A stretch of DNA of 64,000 nucleotides from Marchantia polymorpha subsp. ruderalis (GCA_037833965.1 AP031352.1:10520501-10584500), one strand, 5' to 3'. Shown: positions 22,895 through 33,557, counted from the first letter of the stretch. Program-made: numbers and translations. The notes: a model not told the origin generated them from the sequence alone.

Positions 22895-24281
22895 TGTGGT
22901 AACACACTTTTTGTTTTTTTGCAGAATTTAAACAAATTTAGAAAACTAGTACCAAAGCAGTGTTTGTAGCTAGAGAAGGGTACGCTAAATAGAGTGGATT
23001 GATGAGATCGTCACGAGGGCACAAAGAATCACGTAGTCGGATGTACCAACGCCAACGTCTTCGGCGCCTTCGGCAAAAGCTCCTTTTTGAGGTGTCTCTA
23101 CTCACGCGCCTCTAACGCATAAGGAAGCTACGCTTCCGGCGCAGACACCTCAGGAGAAGGTTTTTTGCTAAAGACGTCAGGAGAAGGGCCCGGACCTCTA
23201 AAGGCATCCGACCATGAGTGCGCCTTCGGCGAAGCGCCGCTAGCGCGGAAAGGGAAAACCTTCATAACAATCGGGATACACGGTAGATCCAGTTGGTTGA
23301 AGTTGCATTAGAAAGAGCTCGGGACGCTCGTTCTAACGAGCCCAAGAGCGCCGGAGATGGATCAGGAATGGAGAAGTTATGAGCGTCGGAAAACTCGTAG
23401 CCGGACATGCGCCGTTCGCGCTAGGGTTCACAGCCGGAAAGGATTCCCGTACGCCCTCGGCGATGCGCCTTCGGCGGAATCACGCGCTCACAGGAGGAAA
23501 CCAACTCAGAGTCGGAAGCGCCCTTGGCGGCTGTTCATGGAAGGAAAGCGCCGGTCGGATGTACGCCTCCGACGTGGCGCTGACGGCCGGATGCGCTGGC
23601 ATGAGTGGCGCTGACGGCCGGATGCGCTGGCATGAGTTGCGCTGACGGGTATGCGCTGGCAGCAACGGACGAGGCATAAAGGACAAAATAGGCGGTACGA
23701 CTGCGCGCCGGCGTAATTAGCTCCGGCTGGATGTGCGCCTCCAGCAAGGCGCCGACGGATAATGAACGCACCAGCGGCGACACGCCCCCGGAGAAGGGCG
23801 GGTTAGGAAAAGACAACAGGGCCGACGTATACCCTGCAGCGGACTCGAGTCCGGAAGGTGGCGGCGGCGGGAGAATTCAACGTTTAAGCATGCGGATGCG
23901 CGCAATGCGGAGGCGTGAATTCGCGCATGCAAAGGGCGAACCGTTAAGCCATATAGCCGGCTGCGTACGTTGCAACCAGTAAGAACGTTGGACGTTCTTG
24001 AAATCGGAGAAGAAAAGACTGCGCTCCAGTCTCATTCTCTCATTCTTGACTTTGCAATTTCCAGTTCCAAGATTACGCGCAAGGGCGGAGCGACCTGCAG
24101 TGAGAGTAGAGAGTGCGGAGGCGAGTTGCACAAGGATCTTGGCGGACCTTGAAAGAATTGGGAGTAGCGATCTTGAACGAGCGCAGAGAGAGTGAGCAGT
24201 CAGTGCTTGAGTGGCCGACGCGCAGTGGCGATTGTGAGAGAGTGAGCGAAAGGGAGAACGTTTGTGTGTGCAGGCAACGCA

Positions 24282-26837
24282 ATGTCGAAGGTTCCCCAGC
24301 TGCGAGTGTCTCCACTCAGGGTGCCGCAGATCGGTCTACGCGCATTTCAAGATGTGCTGACGAGGCTGAAGCTCGATTTTCTCCTCTGGGGGTGGAATTG
24401 GACGTGTCCGGAGATGGTGCGCGAGTACCTGCAAGAGAGACACAAGCCTTCTCGCGGATTTCGCCCACACCCAGAGAGATGGGAAATTTGCAATTGGGCG
24501 CAGGTGTTGGGCAGGTGTGCCGGCGAGGAAGGGGATCTCCTCTTCGAGGCCGACAGCGTGAAAGTGTCCCAGGAGGAAGAAGTCTCTTACAATGAGCTCT
24601 TCAAGGTGGCTAGACATCCCAAGAACGGTTTCCGGACTCGGGATTACAAGGATCGATTGCGGAGGAATGTCGCGACAGCATTGCTGCAGATATTGCAGCC
24701 GACCAAGACCGCTTACATGCATGGTTGGCAGGTAGAGTTCGTGGAGCTAGTGTTGTCAGGAGCTCCGGTGCATTGGGCACGGCTCCTGTGGAAGGTGACG
24801 CGCCAACATGCGCAAGAAGAGAGGGGAGGAACGCTCAATCATCTATCGCCTTACTTAATCGTGTTTTACCGGGCGATGGGATGTTTGACGAATGATGAGA
24901 AAACTCGGTTTCCGCAGCTGAGCCGGTCTTATCCAGGTAGATATTCGAGGGAGGCCGAAGTAGACACGGATCCGGACGAGGAACCTGCCAGTACGCCTCC
25001 GGCTCCGGCTCCAGCCAGAGCAGCAGAAGAACGTCGAAGTGAGCGCATTCCGCGCAAGAGGAAGTGGGATGAGAGACCTGAGGACAGGCAGCCGGAAGTA
25101 CCAGCTGCGCCGACTCGTGGTCGGCCCACCCCCGAGCCTCATAGTCGACCAAAACAGAGGGCACGCAGAATGCCAACTGTTACTGAGGAGACCAGGCGAA
25201 CTCCGACCCGGCGGAATCTCACACAGGAAGAGATAATCGCTCAGGTTCTAGGGAAGACGGCAGAAACCTCTGCACAGAAGGCACCACGGCCTTCGGGAGG
25301 AGATGGACGGACTGACGACCGGCCGACTGCGAGTCGGATGACTGAAGGTCGACAGACGGAAGGAAGGCCAACTGAACGGTGCGTTGAACCGGACAGCAGG
25401 CCGGAAGCGGAAGAGAGTTTGGCTGACGAGCCAACAATCCTCAGAGGGTCGTCTTCGGCGGAAGGCACTTCTGAAAGAACGCCACCAGCAAACAGGCCAA
25501 GTGGAGTCAAGACGCGCAGAGTGTATCCGACTCCCAGTCGGACAACTGCTGGTCGGCCGACTGCGAGTCGGACAACAGAGAGTCAGCCAGATTCGCCGAC
25601 TGCGAGACGGATGGAGCCAACGACCAGTGTGCGGACGCCTTCGGCGGACGCACCTTCAGCAAGGACACCTTCCGCGCAGATTGCGCCGGAAGGACAGGCA
25701 GCAGAAGCGGGCAGTGCAAGAGTGACAAAAGTCACTGCGGCGTCGACCCCTTCACAAACCGAAGATCGAGCCGGAACAGGGGCTCAAGCAGTGGGATCTC
25801 CCACTGCCCTGGATATTTTAGCAGGCAGTGGAGCAGCAGTCGCAGCAGAAGCTGCTGCGCGCCACAGTTCCAGGGAGTCGCCAAGGGATTCGGTGGCGAC
25901 TGAAATCCTCGCGACTGAGGATGAGACGAGCTCGGAAGAGCAAGAAGAGGATTCAGTGCAGAAAACGCCAACAGGGGTGCTGTGCGAACAGATAGTTCCA
26001 CTCCTGCGATATCTGGATCGCAAGACATCCAAATACGCAAGTGCCTTAAAACCGCAGTCTTATGTGGAGACAATCAGGCGAAGGACGAGGAGCAAGGTGG
26101 CAAGGTGGGCCTCTAGATGCGGAGTATATGTGGATAGGAACACCGCCCTCCGACAACACCTGGCGGTCACCCAGAAGCTATACCAAGCCTTGCAGCAGCA
26201 GAAGGAGGATGCGGCGACGAAGAGTCAGGCGGAGGCCGAACTAATACGGGCAAGGATCGAGTCGGAACTGCAGGAGGAGCGGAGACAGAACGAAGTCCTA
26301 GCAGCCGAGCTTGCGCGCCAGACGCGCGCCTTAGAGGAAAGTCAAAGAGCCCGCAAGGAGGATGAGGAGTTGTTGTGCAACTTGCAAACCGAGTGCTCGG
26401 ATTTGAGGGCACAACGTGCGGATTTAGAAATGCAGCTGGCAGAGGTGGAGAGCAGCTGCAGGGCACGAGGAGAGTTGGCGGCACGGGTGACTCGTTGTCT
26501 AAACGGATACACCCATTGGGAGGTGGCAGCTCAAGAGAGGGTTACACTCCGGGAGTTCGAGCTTCGGGCGGCGGCATTGACGGAAGGTGACAGTCGGAGT
26601 CGGCGGCGAGTGGCGAGAAAATTAGAAACTTTCTTGTCGGGTGCGCGCGACACTATGGCGCACTTGCAGTCGGAAGTCACTGCAGCGCTCCGACGCCTGG
26701 GGTTACGCAGCCGGTCGGAAGACTGGCAAGGTAGAGATAGTAAGCGGAGCAGTCCGGCGCGCAGGAGGCGCAGCACCGGATCTGCTGAGTGCAGTAGAGT
26801 AGTTTGGTTTCGCGCAGATGCTGCGAGTGGTAGATAG
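24282..26837 (+). CDS. LTR-encoded coiled-coil protein (5' LTR copy), unknown function
   Basis: An 851-residue ORF from ATG 24282, chosen because A and B share an ATG at the equivalent place; the frame is open a few codons further upstream. Residues about 1-215 form a Trp/Cys-containing domain (WGWNWTCPEMVREYL, NWAQVLGRCAG, GGTLNHLSPYLIVFYR) that I cannot assign. Residues about 225-520 are rich in Pro, Thr, Arg and Ser with repeated TPS/TASR motifs, probably disordered. A short acidic stretch follows (ETSSEEQEEDS). Residues about 610-800 form a long heptad-rich coiled coil, then a basic tail. There is no RT, protease, integrase or transmembrane motif. It lies upstream of the LTR TATA box, so this copy is probably not on the genomic transcript. 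A DNA/RNA-packaging or regulatory role is possible but unsupported. Confidence 0.8.
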   Translation: MSKVPQLRVSPLRVPQIGLRAFQDVLTRLKLDFLLWGWNWTCPEMVREYLQERHKPSRGFRPHPERWEICNWAQVLGRCAGEEGDLLFEADSVKVSQEEEVSYNELFKVARHPKNGFRTRDYKDRLRRNVATALLQILQPTKTAYMHGWQVEFVELVLSGAPVHWARLLWKVTRQHAQEERGGTLNHLSPYLIVFYRAMGCLTNDEKTRFPQLSRSYPGRYSREAEVDTDPDEEPASTPPAPAPARAAEERRSERIPRKRKWDERPEDRQPEVPAAPTRGRPTPEPHSRPKQRARRMPTVTEETRRTPTRRNLTQEEIIAQVLGKTAETSAQKAPRPSGGDGRTDDRPTASRMTEGRQTEGRPTERCVEPDSRPEAEESLADEPTILRGSSSAEGTSERTPPANRPSGVKTRRVYPTPSRTTAGRPTASRTTESQPDSPTARRMEPTTSVRTPSADAPSARTPSAQIAPEGQAAEAGSARVTKVTAASTPSQTEDRAGTGAQAVGSPTALDILAGSGAAVAAEAAARHSSRESPRDSVATEILATEDETSSEEQEEDSVQKTPTGVLCEQIVPLLRYLDRKTSKYASALKPQSYVETIRRRTRSKVARWASRCGVYVDRNTALRQHLAVTQKLYQALQQQKEDAATKSQAEAELIRARIESELQEERRQNEVLAAELARQTRALEESQRARKEDEELLCNLQTECSDLRAQRADLEMQLAEVESSCRARGELAARVTRCLNGYTHWEVAAQERVTLREFELRAAALTEGDSRSRRRVARKLETFLSGARDTMAHLQSEVTAALRRLGLRSRSEDWQGRDSKRSSPARRRRSTGSAECSRVVWFRADAASGR

Positions 26838-26870
26838 GATAGCGTAGTGCTAGTTAGGATCTTTTGAGAG

Positions 26871-26878
26871 TATAAAGT
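26871..26878 (+). promoter_or_regulatory. TATA box of 5' LTR C
   Basis: TATAAAGT, about 34 bases after the LTR ORF stop and about 920 bases before the LTR end. It would start the genomic RNA near 26900 and so defines U3 upstream. The same element is found in LTRs A and B. Confidence 0.65.
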
Positions 26879-27817
26879 AGATCAAGGCGTTTTGCCTTGG
26901 GACTCTTCCAGTTTCGGAAGTGCAGATCAGGAACTCACTTTCTTGGCGTGTTTGTGCATTTTGGTCTTGGCACCACGTAGAGAAGTTGCAGCATAGCGAA
27001 GTTACCGTATGTTGTAGTTGAAGGCCTTCGGCTGAATGTTCAGAGCTCGCACCCGGTTAGAGACTTGAGTAGTGCGGATCTGCACCTGCGGGTGATTTCT
27101 GATACTCAGAGCCGGCTGCGAGTTAGATACTTGAACAGTTCCCCCTTACTCCTTCGAGTGACATATCCTGATTGTACTCCTACGGGAAGTTTCCCCTGAA
27201 TGCCAATGTGAAGTTTCATTACTTCGTGTAAACCTTGGTTTGTAATTCAGGTTGTGTGTGTGTTACTGGATCGTGTTTTCAGTAAGTTCTCAGTCGGGTC
27301 TGCACTCCCTGCGTTTTGTGTGATAGTCGAGGGTGACGTCCACGGCGTACGTAGAGGCTTCGTTCCGAAGTGAGAAGTCCAGTCCGGGTACCCCCGCTAG
27401 TTCCTGGCGGAAGGGCAGTAAAAGCCGGAGTGGGAGGCACTTCCTGCAGAACCTCTGAGTGAACTTGCGAGACACTTTCCTCCTGAAATCCGAAGCGGAG
27501 GTCCTGACCGACCTCCGAGTTGTGCTTTTTGCCAGTTTCAGGTGTGTGTGTGTGTGTGTTGAGTAACCAAGCTGTACCGTGCATCCTCCGAGCATCCTCC
27601 GAGTTGAGATCCTCCTCCGAGTCGAGCCTCCGAGTCGAGCACTGCAGTATTTCTGGGAGTGACAGTCGCCTAGAATTCAAACTCTACCAAAAGTCTGTTA
27701 AATGTGACACTTTTACTCTGTGTGTTGCCTCTGTCCCTGTGGGTTCGATCTTTTTACCACCATACTGCAGTTTTAGCCTTTGGTGGGTTATTACATAAGG
27801 AGCCGACAACTTCTTTT

Positions 27818-27835
27818 TGGCGCCGCTGCCGGGGA
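27818..27835 (+). promoter_or_regulatory. primer binding site, tRNA-Asp type
   Basis: TGGCGCCGCTGCCGGGGA is complementary to the 3' end of plant tRNA-Asp(GUC) with one mismatch (C for T at the ninth base). It lies 22 bases after the LTR end. Confidence 0.85.
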
Positions 27836-27878
27836 CAGTGCGTCAACACCAGAAACCTTGAGCAGCAATGCTCGGTGA

Positions 27879-30716
27879 ATGTCGACGAGCGATAGTGTGG
27901 GAAACCTGAGTGCGAGAGCCACACGGAAACTCCGTCGAGATTCAGAAAAAGCCGTGGAAACAAAACGGCGAACTAAAAAGAAGACTCCCGGTGAGGACTC
28001 TGCAGAAAGATCGCCATCACCGACTACTGGAAGACAAAGGCGTTCCAGTTCACCTACCGAGAGCATTGAGCTAACAGTTCTATTGGACATCCCGCCGATA
28101 GGAACTCTTCCTGAGTTTGGCCAACCTAGGATCAGTCCGTCGACAGGATCACCGATGGCAGAACATCAAGCCAATCTCCGCCAGGTGTTTTCCCAACCTA
28201 CCACCAAACATTCGTATCCAAGATACACGGGAACGGGCGACGACGATGATGCAGATTCATACATAAAGCTCTTCGAGTCTGTCTCCATCGCCAATCGTGA
28301 GACCAGTGATGAAGACAGATTACGAATCTTTCCTAGCCTGCTCCGCAGACGAGCGCGTAGCTGGTACAACCATGAGAGCACCGACCCCACTGGCATCCGG
28401 ACCTGGGCTCAGCTCAAGGAAAAGTTTCTGAAGCGGTTCCGCGAACTCGGATATGACAGTCGAGTTCTGACCCGGCTTCGAAATCTTCGACGCGAGCGGA
28501 AGGAGAATCTTCGAGACTACACTGAGAGATTCCAAGACCTCCTAGATCGAATTCCGAAGACAGGCCCGGGAGAACCGTATTCGGTACAACAGGCAGTGGA
28601 TTGGTATGTGACAGGGCTCTCAAGAGAAATGGAGACCTTCTGTAGGAGAGGCAAGACTGACACAATCCAAGATGTGATAGCTTCCGCGGAGACCTTTGAG
28701 ACGTCAACCCTTGACACTCGAAGACGCGACCGACGGTCGACGAAGAAGAAGTCGCAAGACGGACGTCGGAAGAGAAGGAACTCGCCTTCCTCGACAGAAG
28801 AATCAAGCTCCTCCGAATCAAGTTCTTCCTCGGAAGAGGAAGAGGACTCGTCATCTTCAGAAGAAGAAAGACGGAAGAAGAAACGCAGTGCGATCAAGAA
28901 GAAGGATCGAGGTAAGGGAATCCCAGTGAAGACTCAAGGGGACATCGCAGCCAAGGTAGACAACCTGGTGAAGAATTTTGCGGACCTGAAAGTTCATGTA
29001 GTGGGAGGCCAAGACCGACGTAAATCACCTGCGAGACAACGAGCGAATCTCTGGTGTACTACGTGCGGACAGGTGGGACATGCCAACACGGAGTGCATGT
29101 CCGCGAGGCCATCTTACCCAGTGAATGCGGTCGAATGGGCACCACAGTGGGAGACCCCCATGTATTATGCTGAGCCGCCTATGTATTATGCTGAGCAGGT
29201 TGAGGACACCGCCTACTCGGTACAGACAGCTCCAGCTACAACTCCGAACCCACCGGTGCATATACCGCGCTTTGTTCCAAGGGAAATGGCGGGTACACTC
29301 CCACCAAGACGCATGGCACCTCCAGGAAATCACACAGGAAATCACCGACCTCGACCACAATTCGATGGTTGCTACAACTGCGGAGACATGGGGCATTACG
29401 CGCCAAGTTGTCCCCACCCGAGGAGGCCAATGGGGTATGCACCATTGTGCAGCAATTGCAAGAAGTCCGGACATACAGCAGCTGAATGTGACCAGCCACC
29501 AATCCCTAGGCCAACCGTGCGTTTCGTAGCAACACCTGGCAAGGAAGAGGTGCAGGTCAACCAGGTAGAACTGAGTCTGGACCCAGCTGAAGAAAACGAA
29601 GTATGGCCAGAGGAAGAAGTAATGTGCGGTCGGGTAGAAACCCGAAGTTCGAAGAGGAAAGGAGAAGGCCACGAGGACACTCGCCGCCTCGAGCGTAGGG
29701 AAGAGAGGAGGAAGTCTAAAGAAGTTAGAGAAGGCCCGAGGAGAAGGCCGGGTACACCTCCGGCTATGAGAAACACCCAGCCGGAGCAGAACTCAGAAAA
29801 GGCGGACAGGTATTCAGAAGAGTTCCGGACTCGAGATTACCTTCCGGACATCAAAGATGAGGTGAGTCACCTCATCAAGGAAGCACTGGGCGCCGGAATG
29901 ACATCCGACGACCGGAAGACGGTTAGGCCCCCTACACCCCTTCCGACCGCGAGTACAGGGAAACTTCCGGCTGTGACTTCCAACACTCCCTACGACATAG
30001 TGAAAGACATGGGGAGCCAGAGGGCAAATATTTCCTTCCACCAGTTGTTGGAAGACAATAAGACGTACAGAAGGATGCTGATGCTTTCGTTGCGCCGACC
30101 ACGCAAACCCCGAAAAGAGAAACTTCCGGCTGTGTACAGAGTGGAAGGAGGAGACCTGGGACCTCCAGAGATCGAAGTAGAGATCGGAGGCTGCGTCATA
30201 CAGAAGGTACCAGTGGACTCCGGCTCGGGCGTGAATATCATGACCGAGGAGACAGCGAACTCCTTGGGGTTCCAGACCTTCGAACCTACATCCCGAGTAT
30301 TGCGACTGGCCGATCAAACACGCAGAATGCCACTAGGAATGTTGAGCAATGTGAGAACCAACATTGGAGGAGTGGACTTTCAACTGTCCTACATAATACT
30401 GCAACCTCTGATGAAGAAAGGTTATGATGTGCTGCTTGGCAGACCTTGGCTATACGATGCCAAAGCAAGGTGTGACTGGAGTAGGAAGAGATTACAGTTC
30501 CGTAGCCCTGCGGACCCTCCGACTGTCATTACCGTACCGTGGACCAAGGTACCCCATGAGGGCGAAACACCTTCCACCACCTCCGGTTACACAACCGGAG
30601 GGGAGACCAGCTCATCATGCACTTCCGAGACCGAAACGTCGGAAGACTTTGTGGGCTACGTCACTTGCTGCTCCATTGAGGAGGAAGGAGACGAGGTGTA
30701 TCCGGATGACGAATAG
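27879..30716 (+). CDS. gag-pro: gag-protease polyprotein of element C
   Basis: 945 residues from ATG 27879. A basic N-terminus is followed by a retrotransposon gag domain (about 105-270; SWYNHESTDPTG, WAQLKEKFLKRF, LRDYTERFQDLLDRIP). Next come a Ser/Glu-rich acidic tract and three CCHC zinc knuckles at about 393-406, 498-511 and 524-537, all with C-x2-C-x4-H-x4-C spacing. An aspartic protease follows with DSGSG at residue 780 and LLGRPW near 855. It forms capsid and nucleocapsid and processes the polyprotein. DSG in place of the commoner DTG is tolerated in many retroelement proteases. The frame ends in UAG, but pol continues in the same frame with no other stop, so gag-pro is probably also the N-terminal part of a readthrough product. 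Confidence 0.95.
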   Translation: MSTSDSVGNLSARATRKLRRDSEKAVETKRRTKKKTPGEDSAERSPSPTTGRQRRSSSPTESIELTVLLDIPPIGTLPEFGQPRISPSTGSPMAEHQANLRQVFSQPTTKHSYPRYTGTGDDDDADSYIKLFESVSIANRETSDEDRLRIFPSLLRRRARSWYNHESTDPTGIRTWAQLKEKFLKRFRELGYDSRVLTRLRNLRRERKENLRDYTERFQDLLDRIPKTGPGEPYSVQQAVDWYVTGLSREMETFCRRGKTDTIQDVIASAETFETSTLDTRRRDRRSTKKKSQDGRRKRRNSPSSTEESSSSESSSSSEEEEDSSSSEEERRKKKRSAIKKKDRGKGIPVKTQGDIAAKVDNLVKNFADLKVHVVGGQDRRKSPARQRANLWCTTCGQVGHANTECMSARPSYPVNAVEWAPQWETPMYYAEPPMYYAEQVEDTAYSVQTAPATTPNPPVHIPRFVPREMAGTLPPRRMAPPGNHTGNHRPRPQFDGCYNCGDMGHYAPSCPHPRRPMGYAPLCSNCKKSGHTAAECDQPPIPRPTVRFVATPGKEEVQVNQVELSLDPAEENEVWPEEEVMCGRVETRSSKRKGEGHEDTRRLERREERRKSKEVREGPRRRPGTPPAMRNTQPEQNSEKADRYSEEFRTRDYLPDIKDEVSHLIKEALGAGMTSDDRKTVRPPTPLPTASTGKLPAVTSNTPYDIVKDMGSQRANISFHQLLEDNKTYRRMLMLSLRRPRKPRKEKLPAVYRVEGGDLGPPEIEVEIGGCVIQKVPVDSGSGVNIMTEETANSLGFQTFEPTSRVLRLADQTRRMPLGMLSNVRTNIGGVDFQLSYIILQPLMKKGYDVLLGRPWLYDAKARCDWSRKRLQFRSPADPPTVITVPWTKVPHEGETPSTTSGYTTGGETSSSCTSETETSEDFVGYVTCCSIEEEGDEVYPDDE

Positions 30717-30722
30717 CAACTA
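30714..30722 (+). promoter_or_regulatory. candidate stop-codon readthrough site between gag-pro and pol
   Basis: The gag-pro stop reads TAG CAA CTA. That fits UAG-CAR-YYA, the suppression signal known from tobacco mosaic virus and relatives. The following 33 codons are open and lead in frame into pol, which has no ATG of its own in the junction. A single in-frame stop with exactly this 3' context strongly suggests programmed readthrough. Confidence 0.75.
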
Positions 30723-33557
30723 GCAGCCGGACTGGGCAGAAGCGAGATCAGTCACACAGAGGGGATTGTTGACCCGAGTGATTGCTGCGAACTGCAGCTC
30801 AGTCCAGGTAAAGGCTTGAAGGTGTCAAGCCAGGTAAAAGGAGAAGAGTTGAACAGGGTACAGGCGTTTCTTCGCCAGTATGAGGATGTCTTCGCATGGA
30901 AGATTGAAGACATGAAAGGCATACCTGCAAGGTATGGAGAGCACAGGATCGACTTGTTGGACGAGGCAGTTCCGGTCCGCCAACGTCAATACAGGCTCAA
31001 CCCAAAATATTCATTATTGGTGAAGGACGAAATCGATAAGTACCTGAGCGCAGGAATCATCTACCCGGTACTTAGTAGCGAGTGGGTGTCGCCTATCGTG
31101 ATCGTGCCCAAGAAACTGACGGGTAAGATCCGGGTGTGCCAGGACTTCCGAAAGCTGAACGCAGCAACGAGGAAGGACCATCACCCTCTTCCTTTCACGG
31201 ACTCTATTCTGGACCATGTAGCAGGGCATGAATGCTACAGTTTCCTAGACGGATTTTCCGGCTACAACCAGGTGTCCATCAGGGAACAGGACAAGGACAA
31301 AACAACTTTCACGACCGACTGGGGAACCTATGCTTATCACAAGATGCCGTTCGGTCTGTGCAACGCGCCGGCGACGTTCCAGCGGATGATGACAAACATT
31401 TTCCAAGAGCACCTGAGGAAGTTCCTAGAAATTTTCATCGACGACTTTTGTGTCTTCGGTAAGAGGTCGGAGCACCTTAACCATCTTCGGCAAACGTTCG
31501 ACAGGTGTAGAGAAAGCAGCTTGTCCTTACACCCTGAGAAATGTTTTTTCTTCATGACCAGCGGAATCCTGCTGGGGCACCGAGTTTCGTCCGATGGCAT
31601 TGCAGTGGATGTAGAGAAGGTGAAGATTATTCTTGAACTGCAGCCGCCAACGAATCTGCGTGAGTTGAGGGCCTTCCTTGGCCATGTAGGTTATTACAGA
31701 CGGTTCATAAATATGTATGCCATCTTGGCAGCCGATCTGACGAAGCTGCTTAAGAAGGATGAACCCTATGTGTGGGGCAAGGAGCAACAGCTAGCCTTTG
31801 AAACGCTCAAAGCCAAACTGACGACTGCTCCGGTTCTGAGAAGTCCGGATTGGAACAGACCTTTCCATGTCTATGTAGACACGTCGGCGTTTGCAATCGG
31901 GGTGGTTCTCAGTCAGAAGGACGACAACAAGAAAGACTACCCGATTTACTTCGCGAGTCGTCAGTTGTCAGCAGCAGAGAAGAAGTACACGACAACTGAG
32001 AGGGAGGCGTTGGGAATGGTGTACTCCTGCAAGAAGTTCCGACATTATTTGATCTGCTATGAGTTCGTGTTTCATGTAGATCATTACGCCTTACAGCACC
32101 TAGTGAAGAAGGCGGATCTGTCCGGACGAATTGCCAGGTGGGTACTACTGCTGCAGGAATTCACCTACACTGTACAGACACGGAAAGGCGTTCACCATGA
32201 GAACGCGGACTACCTCTCCCGACTATGGACCGAACCCATAGAGGAGGAAGTAGTGGATGATTTTCCCGACGAACAACTTTTTCAGTTGTCCGCCAGCCAC
32301 GAGTCCAGGTACGCGGACTTATACAGGTTTCTGCTCACACTCCAATGTCCGGAAGGATTGGATGCGGAGCAGCGCACAGTCTTCGTTCATAAAGCGGGAC
32401 CTTACCAGCTTCAACAGGGGGTCTTGTTCAAGAAAATGGCAGACGAGAGGTTGTGCAGATGTCTAGAGGAGACTGAAGTACCGCGAGTTGTCAAAGCCAT
32501 GCACACAGAAGACGCTGGTGGTCACTACGCCACCAGAAACACAGTGACCAAAATTGTGAATGCAGGATACTGGTGGCCGACGATGTTCAAAGATGTACAC
32601 GACTACGTTCGCAAATGCGACAGCTGCCAGAGGACGGGAAGGCCGACTCCGACCACGAGATGGCCTCTTACACCAATCATGCCATTGGCACCATTTGAAA
32701 AGTGGGGGATCGACTTCGTGGGACCAATACAACCTGTCACTAAAGGCACGCGCAGGCGCTACATATTGGTAGCAACAGACTATGCGACCAAGATGGTGGA
32801 GGCAGAAGCCACAAGGCACGACGACGCAGCCGCAGTAGCACGGTTCCTATTCGAATCCATCATCACCCGCTACGGGTGCCCACTAGAAATAGTCAGTGAC
32901 AGAGGAACGCACTTTCTGAATCAGGTGATAGAAAGTTTGACGCGGCACTTCCAGATTAAGCATCGGAAGACTACTCCATACAACCCCAAGGCAAATGGTC
33001 TGACAGAGAAGTCCAATGGATTACTCTGTAAGATACTCCTCAAAGTGACTGTAAACCATGCTCATGACTGGGATACCAAGCTACCGGCCGCCTTATGGGC
33101 ATATAGAACGGCAGAAAAAGTCACCACCAGGCAAACACCTTACTTCCTAGTTTATGGGCAGCATCCGATCTTACCCATCGAATTCGAGATACCTACCAAG
33201 AGGACCTTAGATCAGAGAAGGCTGGACGCGGAAGAAAGTCAGGCATATCGACTGCAAGAGGTAATGGCACTGGAGGAAAGACGTCAAGAGGCCGAAGATC
33301 GAACAAAGCAATTACAACTCAGGCGGAAGGAGAAGTACGATCGAAGGCTCAAACCAGTACTGCTGGAGAAGGGCGACTTGGCTCTGCTATACGATAGCAG
33401 ACATGCTAGATTTCCAGGCAAGCTCCACTTGAGGTGGATGGGACCTTACAAGGTGATAGAAGTTTTCCCAAATGGATCCATCCAACTCGCAGAACTGACG
33501 GGAGAATGGTTAGGCACCCGCGTGAACGGATGGCGTCTGAAGAAATACCACGTGTAA
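30717..33557 (+). CDS. pol: pol: reverse transcriptase, RNase H, integrase of element C
   Basis: 946 codons follow the gag-pro stop in the same frame. RT occupies about residues 90-300, with PIVIVPKK, KIRVCQDFRKLN, the MPFGLCNAPATFQ block and the active site FIDDF (Asp 242-243). RNase H follows (YVDTSAFAIGVVLSQ, TTTEREALGMVYSCKKFR). The integrase has an HHCC finger (HTEDAGGH, CDSCQ) and the triad Asp666, Asp728, Glu764, a classic DD35E spacing. The C-terminus is a GPY-type tail without a chromodomain. All catalytic residues I checked are intact. There is no internal stop, so the element looks autonomous. Expression most likely depends on readthrough of the UAG at 30714. Confidence 0.95.
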   Translation, partial: QLAAGLGRSEISHTEGIVDPSDCCELQLSPGKGLKVSSQVKGEELNRVQAFLRQYEDVFAWKIEDMKGIPARYGEHRIDLLDEAVPVRQRQYRLNPKYSLLVKDEIDKYLSAGIIYPVLSSEWVSPIVIVPKKLTGKIRVCQDFRKLNAATRKDHHPLPFTDSILDHVAGHECYSFLDGFSGYNQVSIREQDKDKTTFTTDWGTYAYHKMPFGLCNAPATFQRMMTNIFQEHLRKFLEIFIDDFCVFGKRSEHLNHLRQTFDRCRESSLSLHPEKCFFFMTSGILLGHRVSSDGIAVDVEKVKIILELQPPTNLRELRAFLGHVGYYRRFINMYAILAADLTKLLKKDEPYVWGKEQQLAFETLKAKLTTAPVLRSPDWNRPFHVYVDTSAFAIGVVLSQKDDNKKDYPIYFASRQLSAAEKKYTTTEREALGMVYSCKKFRHYLICYEFVFHVDHYALQHLVKKADLSGRIARWVLLLQEFTYTVQTRKGVHHENADYLSRLWTEPIEEEVVDDFPDEQLFQLSASHESRYADLYRFLLTLQCPEGLDAEQRTVFVHKAGPYQLQQGVLFKKMADERLCRCLEETEVPRVVKAMHTEDAGGHYATRNTVTKIVNAGYWWPTMFKDVHDYVRKCDSCQRTGRPTPTTRWPLTPIMPLAPFEKWGIDFVGPIQPVTKGTRRRYILVATDYATKMVEAEATRHDDAAAVARFLFESIITRYGCPLEIVSDRGTHFLNQVIESLTRHFQIKHRKTTPYNPKANGLTEKSNGLLCKILLKVTVNHAHDWDTKLPAALWAYRTAEKVTTRQTPYFLVYGQHPILPIEFEIPTKRTLDQRRLDAEESQAYRLQEVMALEERRQEAEDRTKQLQLRRKEKYDRRLKPVLLEKGDLALLYDSRHARFPGKLHLRWMGPYKVIEVFPNGSIQLAELTGEWLGTRVNGWRLKKYHV

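Larger units (their letters stand above)
22895..27795 (+). repeat. 5' LTR of element C (4901 bp)
   Basis: Matches 33595-38495 with a constant offset of 10700. It contains the 851-residue ORF, a TATA box at 26871, a (GT)n tract near 27541 and several CTTCGG hairpins. Such a long LTR with a protein gene in it is unusual. Confidence 0.95.

Noticed and set aside
24113-24595. Overlapping 160-codon frame at the start of the LTR ORF, also present in LTR A
   Set aside because: It starts with GTG, lies out of phase with the conserved ORF and has arginine/serine-rich shadow composition. Its persistence follows from similarity of the two LTRs.
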